From Oceanobacter kriegii DSM 6294 (GTDB taxonomy: Bacteria; Pseudomonadota; Gammaproteobacteria; Pseudomonadales; Oceanobacteraceae), in contig NZ_KE383931.1 in NCBI RefSeq assembly GCF_000422845.1, forward strand, positions 110,116 through 174,115: a stretch of DNA of 64,000 bases. The letters are read 5' to 3'. Below are positions 16,457 to 24,932 of this stretch, piece by piece. Positions within the stretch are counted from its first letter, which is position 1; the number at the start of each line of letters is the position of its first letter. The position numbers and the translations under genes are program-made. The notes below the pieces were generated by a model. The model was not told the origin of the DNA. It worked only from the letters and a program-made list of their open reading frames with translations, and ran no database searches.

Positions 16457-18739
16457 TTAACGCTCCTGATACTGATAGCCGAGTTCGCTGGCGCGCAGAT
16501 AAGCGGCATCAGAACGATCAAACTCACCTTCCATACCCGCAGCTGTGCCCAACAGGTACCAAAGCTCACCGTTGCTGCGGTTGGCGATGGATTGCTCACT
16601 GTCGTCGTTCTCGTCCAGCATGCTTTCCGCCACCATCAGCGCATTGCCAAAGTCGCCCTGGTCCAGCAGTTCCTTAACCTGCTGTACCGTGTGACCACCG
16701 GCTTCCTGCAATGCTTTGCTATCGGCAATCACTGGCGCTTGTGGGAAAGCGCGTTCGTTGAACAATGTCAGTACAAAGCCGTTCTGATTCATCAGGTCTT
16801 CAATTTGCTGGTAGAACGTCTGGTAATCCGTGTTGCTCAGCTCCATCGGTTGGAAACGGGCTTCAACGCCCATACCGCTGAAATCATCGGCAACGCTGGT
16901 GGTCATCTCAAACAGGTTGGTGTTGGCCGACTCCCATTCCTTGACCACCAATGGCCGATAACCGTCGGGCACCTCTACCGACACTGTCATATCGGCGCTC
17001 AAATCCAGATTGCCCTGAAATGGCAGCAAGCGATCGGTTGGGTCGGGCAGCGAGTTATACAGACCGAACATGGCCATCAGCTGACGGGTGTTACCCGCGA
17101 TGGTTATGTTTTCACCCTTGGCAATGGCTTGCTTGAAGTGGAAGGTTGCCTTGGTTGCAAAGGGTTCGAACAGCGAATCGGCATTTTCAACATCCACATC
17201 GATGCGGTACTGACCGTTGTCCATGTAGAGTGTTTCGAAGTAGCTTTTCAGCCCTTCGAGGCGATTTTTCGGGCTGGTGTAGTGGTACCAGGAACGCATA
17301 CTCTGCTCCGCCATGCCCTGGTAGGTCACCTTCACATCCAGCGTCAGTTTACGCTGCTCGTTAAGCGCATAATGCAGCGCCAGGCTGGCATGGTTATCCA
17401 TCCCCAGCGACAGTTCCTGCAAGGACTCACCCTTGGCAACAATCAACGCAGGTTGGCCTTCAAAACCGGCGGATGCACCCGGGTACAGGTTGTTGTCTCC
17501 AGTGGTGTCCAGCCAAATGGTGTCGTGCTGCTTGTTGCCCGGCACCATCACAAAGATGTGATTGAAAATATTACTGACCTGACCGGTGTAGGTTTCACCG
17601 GCGGAACGGGTTTGAATCAACACCGGATTGGATTTCACGCCCAGCGCGGCCAACATCGCCTGCACCAGCAGCGCCTGATCCTTGCAGTCGCCATAGCCAT
17701 TGGCGAGGGTTTCTGTCGGTGAGTGCGGGGTATAACCACCACGGCCAAGGTGGGCGTAAACGTAGCGGATGTTATTTTCTACCCAGGCATAGACCGCCTT
17801 GACCTTGTCTTCGTCGGTCGGTTGTTCCGGCAACTCGAGGCCCGCGACCAGATCGGCGACTGACGCAATCATGTCTTCCGTGGGAATGTAGAGTTCGGCG
17901 GCCCACTGCTGAAACTCGGTCCAACGCGTCTGGTTGGATGAATAGATATAAGGCATCAGTTTGAAAGCGGCTGGCATGCCCTCTTCCAGTCGCACCGTTG
18001 TCGGGTTGTGCCATTCCCACTGGTAGCTGCGGATGCCATCGGCTTTCTTTTCGGTGGGCTTTGGCAAACCGGAAACCGTTGTGTGGTTATTCAGCTTGAT
18101 GTCGTCCGGCACCCGGATTTCATAGTGGTAGTAACCCACCGGGTCGGTGCGGTAGCCATCATTGGCAACCTGCGGCTGATACCAAACGGGGGTGCTGACT
18201 CGAGTAACAAGCCCTGGCACACGGGAAGCCACTTGCTGTCGGGTGAACTGGAATTCAACCAGGGTACCCGGTGCCAGTTTCGGCAGTGAGAACACCAGTT
18301 CACTGCTTTCGGTGTAAAAGTCGTCCCCGCCTCCCATGGAGCGTTGCTGCACGGCATCGGCGGACACGTTGTATTCACGGCCTTCGGCAGTCAGAGTACG
18401 GGCAAAATCCAGAGACAGGTCGGAATAGAAGTCGTTAAAGCCGATGCGGAAGCTGGAATAGTCCCGCGCTGCGACCTTGTCATTGATACGGAAGGAATAG
18501 TAGGAAACCGTGCGCCAGAGGTTATCATCGCCAAGTTCGGCAACCTCCTTGACCCTCAGGGTCTCTGCTCCGGTGGCGGAATTCACTTCACTCAGGGCCT
18601 GCTCAGTCAGCGGCATGGCAATACTGGCGGCACCTGACAATTCTACGCTTCCTAGCGCGGAGGCTGACATCAGCATCAGCCCGGCGATCCATGCAGACGG
18701 CTTAAACAACAAAACCGTATCTCCTGTAGTTGTATCCAT
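16457..18739 (-). CDS. Exported DUF3857 and transglutaminase-like domain protein
   Basis: A 760-residue protein with an N-terminal hydrophobic signal segment (about residues 12-32). A DUF3857 beta-rich domain spans about 60-250. A transglutaminase-like domain at about 290-420 has the catalytic cysteine in GYGDCKDQALLV and the histidine in NIFNHIFVMVPG. A further beta-rich region and a short helical C-terminal part resembling a TPR follow. Such proteins act in the periplasm as cysteine peptidases or amidases on unknown substrates. It is co-transcribed with the downstream TPR lipoprotein. The MITE-like repeat copy 2 lies about 30 bp before its start and could supply or disturb its promoter. Confidence 0.85.
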   Translation of the reverse strand: MDTTTGDTVLLFKPSAWIAGLMLMSASALGSVELSGAASIAMPLTEQALSEVNSATGAETLRVKEVAELGDDNLWRTVSYYSFRINDKVAARDYSSFRIGFNDFYSDLSLDFARTLTAEGREYNVSADAVQQRSMGGGDDFYTESSELVFSLPKLAPGTLVEFQFTRQQVASRVPGLVTRVSTPVWYQPQVANDGYRTDPVGYYHYEIRVPDDIKLNNHTTVSGLPKPTEKKADGIRSYQWEWHNPTTVRLEEGMPAAFKLMPYIYSSNQTRWTEFQQWAAELYIPTEDMIASVADLVAGLELPEQPTDEDKVKAVYAWVENNIRYVYAHLGRGGYTPHSPTETLANGYGDCKDQALLVQAMLAALGVKSNPVLIQTRSAGETYTGQVSNIFNHIFVMVPGNKQHDTIWLDTTGDNNLYPGASAGFEGQPALIVAKGESLQELSLGMDNHASLALHYALNEQRKLTLDVKVTYQGMAEQSMRSWYHYTSPKNRLEGLKSYFETLYMDNGQYRIDVDVENADSLFEPFATKATFHFKQAIAKGENITIAGNTRQLMAMFGLYNSLPDPTDRLLPFQGNLDLSADMTVSVEVPDGYRPLVVKEWESANTNLFEMTTSVADDFSGMGVEARFQPMELSNTDYQTFYQQIEDLMNQNGFVLTLFNERAFPQAPVIADSKALQEAGGHTVQQVKELLDQGDFGNALMVAESMLDENDDSEQSIANRSNGELWYLLGTAAGMEGEFDRSDAAYLRASELGYQYQER

Positions 18740-18769
18740 GTCGATGTCTTGATCCGCAAGACACCCTGG

Positions 18770-18999
18770 GACCCTCAGAATAACTCAGCACAGCGCTGCG
18801 CTGCGCGAGTCCTGCGGGTCCTTTCCAAATTCGCCAAACCCACTCTGGCGGCATGCAGGCCGCGCCCGAAGGGGATGACCCGGCATTGCTGACTCTGTGT
18901 CGCTAATTTTTGACTTGACCCATCCGGCCTGCCAATCAGCTTCGTGACTCAGCGTCGCCCTGTCATCCAGAGCAAGCACTGAGTTACTACGAGGGTTCC
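18770..18999. repeat. MITE-like repeat, diverged copy 2 (230 bp)
   Basis: The left end GGACCCTCAGAATAACTC and the right end GAGTTACTACGAGGGTTCC are imperfect inverted repeats of each other. The interior aligns with the copy at 50709-50979 (shared stretches include TCCTTTCCAAATTCGCC and TGCTGACTCTGTGTCGCT). It lacks about 41 bp found in that copy. No coding capacity. It lies in the 542-bp gap between the transglutaminase gene and ttcA. Confidence 0.85.
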
Positions 19000-19085
19000 T
19001 CGATTATCCCTGACGTTAGCGACGGGTTGAACCTGTCATTTTCGCTTTTGTGATTTGTTCATCACTGTGAAAGCAATGATAACTA

Positions 19086-19114
19086 CTGACGGCCCGTATC
19101 GATTTGGATACTAT
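19086..19114 (+). promoter_or_regulatory. Likely sigma-70 promoter of ttcA
   Basis: CTGACG, a 17-bp spacer and TACTAT at 19109-19114, followed by a GC-rich discriminator. It leaves a leader of about 160 bases before ttcA. Confidence 0.5.
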
Positions 19115-19281
19115 ACGCGCCTTTTCAAGTTACCCAATATCCGGCCGGAAACGATCCAGAAATCGACCCGAATAGTCGCACGCCTGGCACATTGTGACAG
19201 CAGCACTGTAACACGGGCCATTAACAACGCCTGACCAGGTCAGACAAACTGATTTCCGCACCGGCATCATGGCAGAGCCCT

Positions 19282-20133
19282 ATGACCGACGAAAGCTACG
19301 ACCGTAAATCGAAAACCGAATTCAACAAACTGCAGAAGCGCCTGCGCCGCAACGTCGGCAAGGCCATCGAAGATTACTGCATGATTGAAGAAGGCGACAA
19401 GATCATGGTGTGCCTGTCCGGCGGCAAGGACTCCTACACCATGCTGGATATTCTGATGAGCCTGCAAAAGAGCGCGCCCGTCAAGTTCGAGCTGGTAGCC
19501 GTCAACATGGACCAGAAGCAGCCCGGTTTTCCTGAGCACATCTTGCCAGAATATCTGGAGCAACTCGGTGTCCCTTATCACATTGTCGAGAAAGACACCT
19601 ACAGCGTGGTGAAGGAAATCATTCCTGAAGGCAAAACCACCTGTGGTCTGTGTTCACGCTTGCGTCGTGGCACCCTGTACGGTTTCGCCGAGCAGATTGG
19701 CGCCAACAAGATTGCCCTCGGTCACCACCGCGACGACATCATTGAAACCCTGTTCCTGAATATGTTCTTTGGCGGCAAGCTGAAAGCCATGCCACCCAAG
19801 CTGCTGAGCGACGACAGCAAACACGTGCTGATTCGCCCGTTGGCTTACTGCAAGGAAAAGGACATCGAAGCGTTTGCCACGGCACGGGAATTTCCGATCA
19901 TCCCGTGTAACCTGTGTGGCTCGCAGGAAAATCTGCAACGTCAAAACATCAAAAACATGCTGTTGCAGTGGGAAAAGGAACAGCCGGGCCGCAGCGAGCA
20001 AATCTTCTCGGCCATCTGCAACGTTGCGCCATCACAACTGGGCGATGTGAACCTGTTCGACTTTGTGAACCTGCAAAAGAAACAGGACAAGTCGCATCTG
20101 GCGACCCGACTGGATGTGGTCACTATTGATTGA
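19282..20133 (+). CDS. ttcA: tRNA 2-thiocytidine biosynthesis protein TtcA
   Basis: A 283-residue cytoplasmic enzyme that thiolates cytidine 32 of certain tRNAs, using ATP and a 4Fe-4S cluster. The PP-loop [10 protein letters not shown] (residues about 50-60) is intact. The cluster cysteines are seen in [12 protein letters not shown] and in [13 protein letters not shown]. The C-terminal GDVNLFDF is also family-typical. Length is normal. It is transcribed alone, with a likely promoter at 19086, and ends 13 bp from the convergent secreted-protein gene. Confidence 0.96.
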   Translation: MTDESYDRKSKTEFNKLQKRLRRNVGKAIEDYCMIEEGDKIMVCLSGGKDSYTMLDILMSLQKSAPVKFELVAVNMDQKQPGFPEHILPEYLEQLGVPYHIVEKDTYSVVKEIIPEGKTTCGLCSRLRRGTLYGFAEQIGANKIALGHHRDDIIETLFLNMFFGGKLKAMPPKLLSDDSKHVLIRPLAYCKEKDIEAFATAREFPIIPCNLCGSQENLQRQNIKNMLLQWEKEQPGRSEQIFSAICNVAPSQLGDVNLFDFVNLQKKQDKSHLATRLDVVTID

Positions 20134-20146
20134 TGACCAGCAGCAA

Positions 20147-20725
20147 TTAGTTACCGCTCTTGAGGTGCCGGACAACGTCCAGCTGGTATTTGCCCGGCGC
20201 CCCGACTTTCAGAATCAACTCATAGCGGAGTTCACTACTGGTCGACTCCGCCATGCTGTTTAACTGACAGTAGCCCTTGCCAAACTCCGCTGTTGGCATT
20301 TCAAATCTGACCGACAAGTCATGCCAAAGCTCTTCCACGACCACCGTCGATACAGCCTTGGCCTCACCGCCGGCAATGCCATAACGAACCCATTGCAAGT
20401 ACAGCCCGTGCCCAAAGCTTTCGGTGGTTCTGATCACCCGCACAAAACCGCTACCGCCATCGGTTTTCCAATTGCAGGTACTGACAACCGAGTCGATCCA
20501 GACCGGCAGCTGATACACCTGCTGAAACTGCTCGTCGCCGAGCTGCTCGCTGCTTTCTTGCATCTGCGAGTCGGCCCTCGCAACACTGCAAAGCGCTGCC
20601 AGAATCAGTAGCGCGGCAACGTATTTAGCCGCGAGGTATTGGGCAGCAACATATTTAGCCCCTGCGCAAATAAATCTGATGCCAAACGTCACCGTTCTGT
20701 TCAACTGGATACCCCGGAATGTCAT
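20147..20725 (-). CDS. Secreted protein of unknown function, 192 aa
   Basis: I chose the ATG at 20725, which has a strong GGGAGGGAGG site; the open frame extends further into greB but lacks support there. The N-terminus carries a long signal-like segment ending VAALLILAALCSVARA-DS, preceded by a small internal duplication (KYVAAQYLAAKYVAA). The mature part of about 140 residues has a pair of cysteines (STCNWK, GYCQLN) that could form a disulfide in the periplasm. I do not recognise a family. It follows greB on the same strand with a 61-bp gap and may be its operon partner. Confidence 0.7.
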   Translation of the reverse strand: MTFRGIQLNRTVTFGIRFICAGAKYVAAQYLAAKYVAALLILAALCSVARADSQMQESSEQLGDEQFQQVYQLPVWIDSVVSTCNWKTDGGSGFVRVIRTTESFGHGLYLQWVRYGIAGGEAKAVSTVVVEELWHDLSVRFEMPTAEFGKGYCQLNSMAESTSSELRYELILKVGAPGKYQLDVVRHLKSGN

Positions 20726-20786
20726 AACGGCCTCCCTCCCCGTGCAGACCCTGACATTCAGACTAGCAGCTATTTCAGCGCGGCCA

Positions 20787-21350
20787 TCAGGTCTGCCAAC
20801 GGTGAGTGTGCTCCGCAGGCTTGTTGTCCCACTCTGGGCGATCGTAGTGAACCGCCAAAATGCAGAAATTACAGTCGCCCTTGGGTAACGCCACTTCAAC
20901 CTCGTCATCGACCGACTTGCCTGCCAGCCCTCGGGCCAGTGGTGCGTCGATACTGATGTAGCCGTGTTTCAGATCGATCTCGTCTTCTCCGACCAGCCGA
21001 TAGCGATGAATCTGTTCATCATCGTCTTCCAGTTCAACCCAGGCACCAAAGTAGATTTTATTTGGGTCCGCGGGCTTGCGGTCAACCACCGTCAGAGCTT
21101 CCAGCCGCTTGACCAGAAACCGCACCCGACTGTCGATCTGGCGCAAACGACGTTTACCGTAGATGTATTCGGCGTTTTCCGAACGGTCGCCCAGCTTGGC
21201 CGCATCCGACACTTCCTGAGTAACGCGGGGCCGCTCGACGCGCCACAAAAAATCGTATTCCTCTCGCAACCCCTGTTCGCCTTGAGGCGTAATCAGCAAA
21301 CTGCGCTTTGGCAAGGGTGTCTTGCCGGGTGGGGTCTCTTTATCCGTCAT
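20787..21350 (-). CDS. greB: Transcription elongation factor GreB
   Basis: A 187-residue protein with the Gre coiled-coil N-terminal domain (ITPQGEQGLREEYDFLW) and the tip with the conserved acidic pair in LGDRSENAEYIYGKRRLRQ, which is the GreB version of this motif. The FKBP-like C-terminal domain includes GYISIDAPLARGLAGK. It rescues backtracked RNA polymerase by stimulating transcript cleavage. The N-terminal extension (MTDKETPPGKTPLPKRS) is slightly longer than usual, giving 187 residues against about 160. Confidence 0.93.
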   Translation of the reverse strand: MTDKETPPGKTPLPKRSLLITPQGEQGLREEYDFLWRVERPRVTQEVSDAAKLGDRSENAEYIYGKRRLRQIDSRVRFLVKRLEALTVVDRKPADPNKIYFGAWVELEDDDEQIHRYRLVGEDEIDLKHGYISIDAPLARGLAGKSVDDEVEVALPKGDCNFCILAVHYDRPEWDNKPAEHTHRWQT

Positions 21351-21497
21351 AAGGTCTCACACGTTAACGATTCCGCAACATAGACGTGGGAATCTGATGA
21401 TCTTTTCCGCCTGGTTCCTGAAGCTGATGATGAGGCTTTTGCTGAAGCCATTGTCGACGCTTTGCAAGGCTTGCAGAGGATTGAACAGATACTCCCT

Positions 21498-21863
21498 ATG
21501 TTGAAGCGCAGTTTCAAAATCCTGACAGGATGCCTGCTGGTGATTGCAGGCATCATCGTCACCCCTCTGCCCATCCCGTTTGGCATCGTCATGATCATCA
21601 TCGGCCTGTCACTATTAGTCACCACAGTGCCACAAATACGCGATTGGCTTAAGCGCAGACGCACACATTACCGCGAAACCTCTGGCCACCTGAACGCCAT
21701 CAAACACAAACTGCCGGGCTTCGCCCGTAAACTGATTGAAGACACCGACCCGGAACCCCGGCAAACGAATGACAGCCAGAATGACGGCCAACATGTGATA
21801 CCCTGCCCGGATGCTGAATCTCAATCGCGAACGCATCGACCCTCCCGACGAAACCCTCGATAG
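21498..21863 (+). CDS. Small PGPGW-type membrane protein
   Basis: About 121 residues from the ATG at 21498. Two adjacent hydrophobic segments (FKILTGCLLVIAGIIVTPLPIP and FGIVMIIIGLSLLVTTVPQ region) are joined by a proline turn, followed by a basic stretch (RDWLKRRRTHYR) and a polar tail. This resembles the short PGPGW putative transmembrane family of unknown function. The ribosome site is weak; a TTG at 21462 would add 12 residues. Its 3' end overlaps the DnaJ-related gene by about 50 bp, so the two are likely linked. Confidence 0.65.
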   Translation: MLKRSFKILTGCLLVIAGIIVTPLPIPFGIVMIIIGLSLLVTTVPQIRDWLKRRRTHYRETSGHLNAIKHKLPGFARKLIEDTDPEPRQTNDSQNDGQHVIPCPDAESQSRTHRPSRRNPR

Positions 21864-22419
21864 CCTACAAGAACTGCTGGCCAGCCGCCTGCTGGACGGT
21901 GAAAGCCATACCGAATATCAGCTGATTTCCTGGCTCAAACAACCCAGCCCCGGCGTCTTTCAAAGCGATGCTCTGGGCGATTCCCTGAGCCTGTTCCGCT
22001 GCCATTTTCTGGTCATGCACTGCCTTTACCGGCTACGCAATCAACTGTTGGTTGAACGAGCGGGCATTCTGAAGATTGACCCACTCGGTGTACGGCTGTT
22101 TGACTGGAATACCGGCTTCAGCAGCGATGCCGAACAGCTCGCTCAGGCGGACCCACTGGCACAATATTATCTGGATTTAAGCAACCTCAGCACCGACCGT
22201 GACACCGTCGAACAAATGCTGCGAGGAATCTGGAAACAAGCCCCCAGCGCCGACCAGCGCAAGCAGGATCTGGCGCTACTGGAGCTCGATGCCAACGCCA
22301 GCGAAACCGACATCCGGCGTCAGTATCGACGCCTGGCCATGAAGCATCACCCCGACCGCGGCGGCGATATAGAACTTTTTCAGGAACTGCTGGCGGCTTA
22401 TCAACGTCTGTCTGTATAA
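21811..22419 (+). CDS. DnaJ-related co-chaperone with C-terminal J domain
   Basis: A 202-residue protein. Residues about 1-140 match the DNAJ-related N-terminal domain (ESHTEYQLISWLKQP, LFRCHFLVMHCLYRLR). Residues about 150-202 are a J domain with the HPD tripeptide (RRLAMKHHPDRGGD) needed to stimulate an Hsp70 ATPase. The J domain is C-terminal, unlike in DnaJ, and no zinc or substrate-binding domains are present. It probably targets DnaK or a paralogue to special clients. It begins inside the preceding membrane-protein gene. Confidence 0.88.
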   Translation: MLNLNRERIDPPDETLDSLQELLASRLLDGESHTEYQLISWLKQPSPGVFQSDALGDSLSLFRCHFLVMHCLYRLRNQLLVERAGILKIDPLGVRLFDWNTGFSSDAEQLAQADPLAQYYLDLSNLSTDRDTVEQMLRGIWKQAPSADQRKQDLALLELDANASETDIRRQYRRLAMKHHPDRGGDIELFQELLAAYQRLSV

Positions 22420-22465
22420 CGGTATACGAAAATCCAACTACCCTGCCGTTAAGGACGCGATTCAG

Positions 22466-23503
22466 ATGTACAAGTTCTTGTTAACCGGTTTTATGGCGTT
22501 GTTTGCCCAAGCCGCCCTCGCAGACCTGATTATCCTGCAATATCACCACGTTGCCGACGACACACCGGCGGTCACCAGCATCAGCCCGGCGCAATTTCGC
22601 AAGCACCTGCAACTGCTGGAGGACGAAGGCATGCAAGTGGTGTCCTTACCCGATGCCATTGCTGCTCTGAAAAACGGCCAGCAACTGCCACCACGGTCAG
22701 TCGCCATCACCTTCGACGACGCCTATGGCTCGATCTACCAAAACGCCTTCCCGATGCTGGCAAAACGCAACTGGCCCTTCACCATTTTTGTGAACCCAGG
22801 ACCGGTAGACCGTGGCTTACCCGACATCATCAGCTGGGATCAACTGCGAGAAATGCAGGCCGCTGGCGCGACCATTGCCAACCACACCATGGAGCACCCT
22901 TACCTGATTGAACGACCACAAGGCATGTCGCTGGAACAGTGGATGCAGCAAGAAGTGGTTCAGGCCGACGAACGCATTCAGGCCGAAATGGGCACCAGCT
23001 ACCGCTTTCTGGCATACCCGTATGGCGAATATTCACTGGAAATTGCCGACTGGCTGGCCCAGCATGACTACACCGCATTTGGTCAACAAAGCGGCCCTGC
23101 GGGCATCGACAGTTGGTGGCAATCAATTCCACGATTCCCGGCGGCCGGACAGTACGCCAACATCGATACTCTCAAGGGCAAGCTGAAAACCCTGGCGTTT
23201 AATACGGGCAACGCGGCGTCTGAAGAACCCGCACTGGGTCGCCAGAACCCGCCGAGCTACACGCTGAGCTTTCAGTCAGACGACGTCAAACTCGACGCCC
23301 TGCAATGCTACGCCAGTGGCGAAGGCCGTATAGAGCACACCCTTGATCACCAATCAGGCGAGGCCACATTGGAAACCCGGGCTACGAAGGCCATTACCGC
23401 TGGCCGTGGCCGCTATAACTGCACCGCCCCCAGCAAAAGCCAGCCAGGTTATTTTTACTGGCACTCGCAACTGTGGATCAACACGTCGGTTGAAAACCGT
23501 TGA
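22466..23503 (+). CDS. Periplasmic polysaccharide deacetylase family protein
   Basis: A 345-residue protein with a signal peptide (MYKFLLTGFMALFAQAALA). The NodB fold is seen from about 22: LILQYHHVADDT, motif 1 AITFDDAYGSIY (catalytic Asp and metal Asp), motif 2 IANHTMEHPYL (two His metal ligands) and AYPYGEYS. A C-terminal region of about 100 residues has two cysteines (LQCYASG, YNCTAP) and no identified domain. Such enzymes remove acetyl groups from cell-wall or surface polysaccharides. The last 26 bp overlap the convergent ygjP-like gene. Confidence 0.87.
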   Translation: MYKFLLTGFMALFAQAALADLIILQYHHVADDTPAVTSISPAQFRKHLQLLEDEGMQVVSLPDAIAALKNGQQLPPRSVAITFDDAYGSIYQNAFPMLAKRNWPFTIFVNPGPVDRGLPDIISWDQLREMQAAGATIANHTMEHPYLIERPQGMSLEQWMQQEVVQADERIQAEMGTSYRFLAYPYGEYSLEIADWLAQHDYTAFGQQSGPAGIDSWWQSIPRFPAAGQYANIDTLKGKLKTLAFNTGNAASEEPALGRQNPPSYTLSFQSDDVKLDALQCYASGEGRIEHTLDHQSGEATLETRATKAITAGRGRYNCTAPSKSQPGYFYWHSQLWINTSVENR

Positions 23504-24182
23504 GCCTCACCTGGTTTAACTGCTGTTCCCGGGCGCGACAATCCGGCAGGTGATGCGCCATCAAACGCCTGAATCCTGGCCCATGATCGAAGTGGGCCAA
23601 ATGACACAGCTCATGCACCACCACCAGTTCGATCAAATCGAGTGGCTGGTGCATCAGCGCCAGATTCAGATTGATGTAACCCCGCGTCGACAAACTGCCC
23701 CAGCGGGTGCGCATGCGCTTGATGCGCAACACCGGCTTGGCCGCCGCGTACTGCTGAAACTGTGGCCACCAGTCGTCTATTAACCCCTGATACAGTTCCT
23801 TTGCCTGTTGTCGCAGCCAGCGGTCGATGGCATCGGTTTGCTGCTGCTCGGAGCCTGCTGGCACCAGTAAGCGCCCCTCTTCCAACTTTAGGCCCCGGCC
23901 TTGCCAGGGAACCAGCTGAACGGTTTCGCCCACCAGCTCCATCGAGCCCCGGCTGGCATCCCGCGCCTGCAACCAATCACGTCTGCGTTGCAGCAACCAG
24001 GACTCGTGTTTTTTCAGAAAGGTCAGCACATCGGAACGCGGCACACCGACCGGAATTCGCAGGTCAACCTGCCCCGCCGGGGACCACGCCAGACGCATGC
24101 TTTTGCGCCGACTGGCCTGAATCACGACGGTGATCTCTTCTTCACCCAGTTGAGTAACGAATTGCTGCTTGTACGCTTTCAT
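23478..24182 (-). CDS. YgjP-like zinc metallopeptidase-fold protein (DUF45)
   Basis: A 234-residue cytoplasmic protein. The zinc site HELCHLAHFDHGPGF (HExxH-type with a third downstream His) lies near residues 190-205. The family's RWGSLSTRGYINLNLALM precedes it. The N-terminal strand-rich region (RRKSMRLAWSPAGQVDLRIP) matches SprT/WSS1-like YgjP proteins. Proposed activities include a peptidase and a UTP pyrophosphatase; the sequence does not decide. It runs antisense at its 3' end to the deacetylase gene. Confidence 0.87.
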   Translation of the reverse strand: MKAYKQQFVTQLGEEEITVVIQASRRKSMRLAWSPAGQVDLRIPVGVPRSDVLTFLKKHESWLLQRRRDWLQARDASRGSMELVGETVQLVPWQGRGLKLEEGRLLVPAGSEQQQTDAIDRWLRQQAKELYQGLIDDWWPQFQQYAAAKPVLRIKRMRTRWGSLSTRGYINLNLALMHQPLDLIELVVVHELCHLAHFDHGPGFRRLMAHHLPDCRAREQQLNQVRLNGFQPTC

Positions 24183-24220
24183 AAGCCTGATACGATTGGC
24201 GCCACTTGAGGAGCCTGTAA

Positions 24221-24796
24221 ATGAACGATTTGAATAGTATCCCAGCCCTGTCCGAGAACGAACTGGAAACCCTCGGCGTTTTGCTGGAAGACGAAGCTGA
24301 GCGCCAGGACAGCTTCGATTTTTTCGCCGTCCACGGCCTGATCACCGCCTTGCTGTGCGGCCCGGCAGAATACCAGCCACAAACCGTATGGGATTGTGCC
24401 TTCGATGAACAGCTGGGCTTTTCAAAAACCGAAAAGGCTACCGTGTCCGAACTGATGGACAAGCTGGTGAAGGAAATTCAGGCATGGCTGGACTCCGGCC
24501 AGGACTTCCCGGTTCCGGCTGAATTGAGCCTGATCGACGAAGAAGAAGAGCCACCACTGGAAAGCTGGGCCATTGGCTTTATGACCGGCGTTATGATGCA
24601 CGAAGACCAGTGGTACGCCAGCAATGAAGAAAGCGTTGCCGAGTGCCTGTTCCCGATCATGTACGCTTCCGGTCTGTTTGCTGATGAGGCTGAAATGGCC
24701 GACATCGATGACGACGTTAACCTGTCCAATCAGGTGTGTGGTGGTATTCCGCTGACCGTGGTTGACCTGTACCTGCACTTCCACAGCCAGGGCTGA
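24221..24796 (+). CDS. YecA/YgfB family protein (UPF0149)
   Basis: A 191-residue acidic, helical protein of the UPF0149 family, recognised by SFDFFAVHGLITALLCGP near the N-terminus and the GFMTGVMMHEDQW segment in the middle. It lacks the C-terminal SEC-C zinc motif found in some YecA proteins. The function is not established. The start has GGAG upstream. It is followed by a strong bidirectional terminator and is divergent from ygjP, with a 38-bp shared control region. Confidence 0.87.
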   Translation: MNDLNSIPALSENELETLGVLLEDEAERQDSFDFFAVHGLITALLCGPAEYQPQTVWDCAFDEQLGFSKTEKATVSELMDKLVKEIQAWLDSGQDFPVPAELSLIDEEEEPPLESWAIGFMTGVMMHEDQWYASNEESVAECLFPIMYASGLFADEAEMADIDDDVNLSNQVCGGIPLTVVDLYLHFHSQG

Positions 24797-24880
24797 TCAC
24801 TCGACGGTACCGCTGTCAGCCTCGGAAACTGTTTACCTCTGCAAGCCTCCGAGGCCAAACGTCACACACAACCCAAACGC

Positions 24881-24923
24881 AAGACACAAAAAACCGCCAA
24901 GTTCGGCGGTTTTTTTGTGTCTT
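24881..24923. terminator. Bidirectional terminator between yecA-like and PstS-OmpA genes
   Basis: A GC core of ACCGCC / GGCGGT flanked by A and T tracts and a matching AAGACACA / TGTGTCTT outer arm. It serves the convergent genes on both strands. Confidence 0.9.
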
Positions 24924-24932
24924 GCAAAAGTC

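Noticed and set aside
16382..17722. Open frame of about 446 codons opposite the transglutaminase-like gene
   Set aside because: The minus strand has clear domains and a signal peptide. The plus-strand product looks random.
18785..18979. 64-codon frame inside repeat copy 2
   Set aside because: The frame is not kept in copy 3 because of the 41-bp indel, so the element is non-coding.
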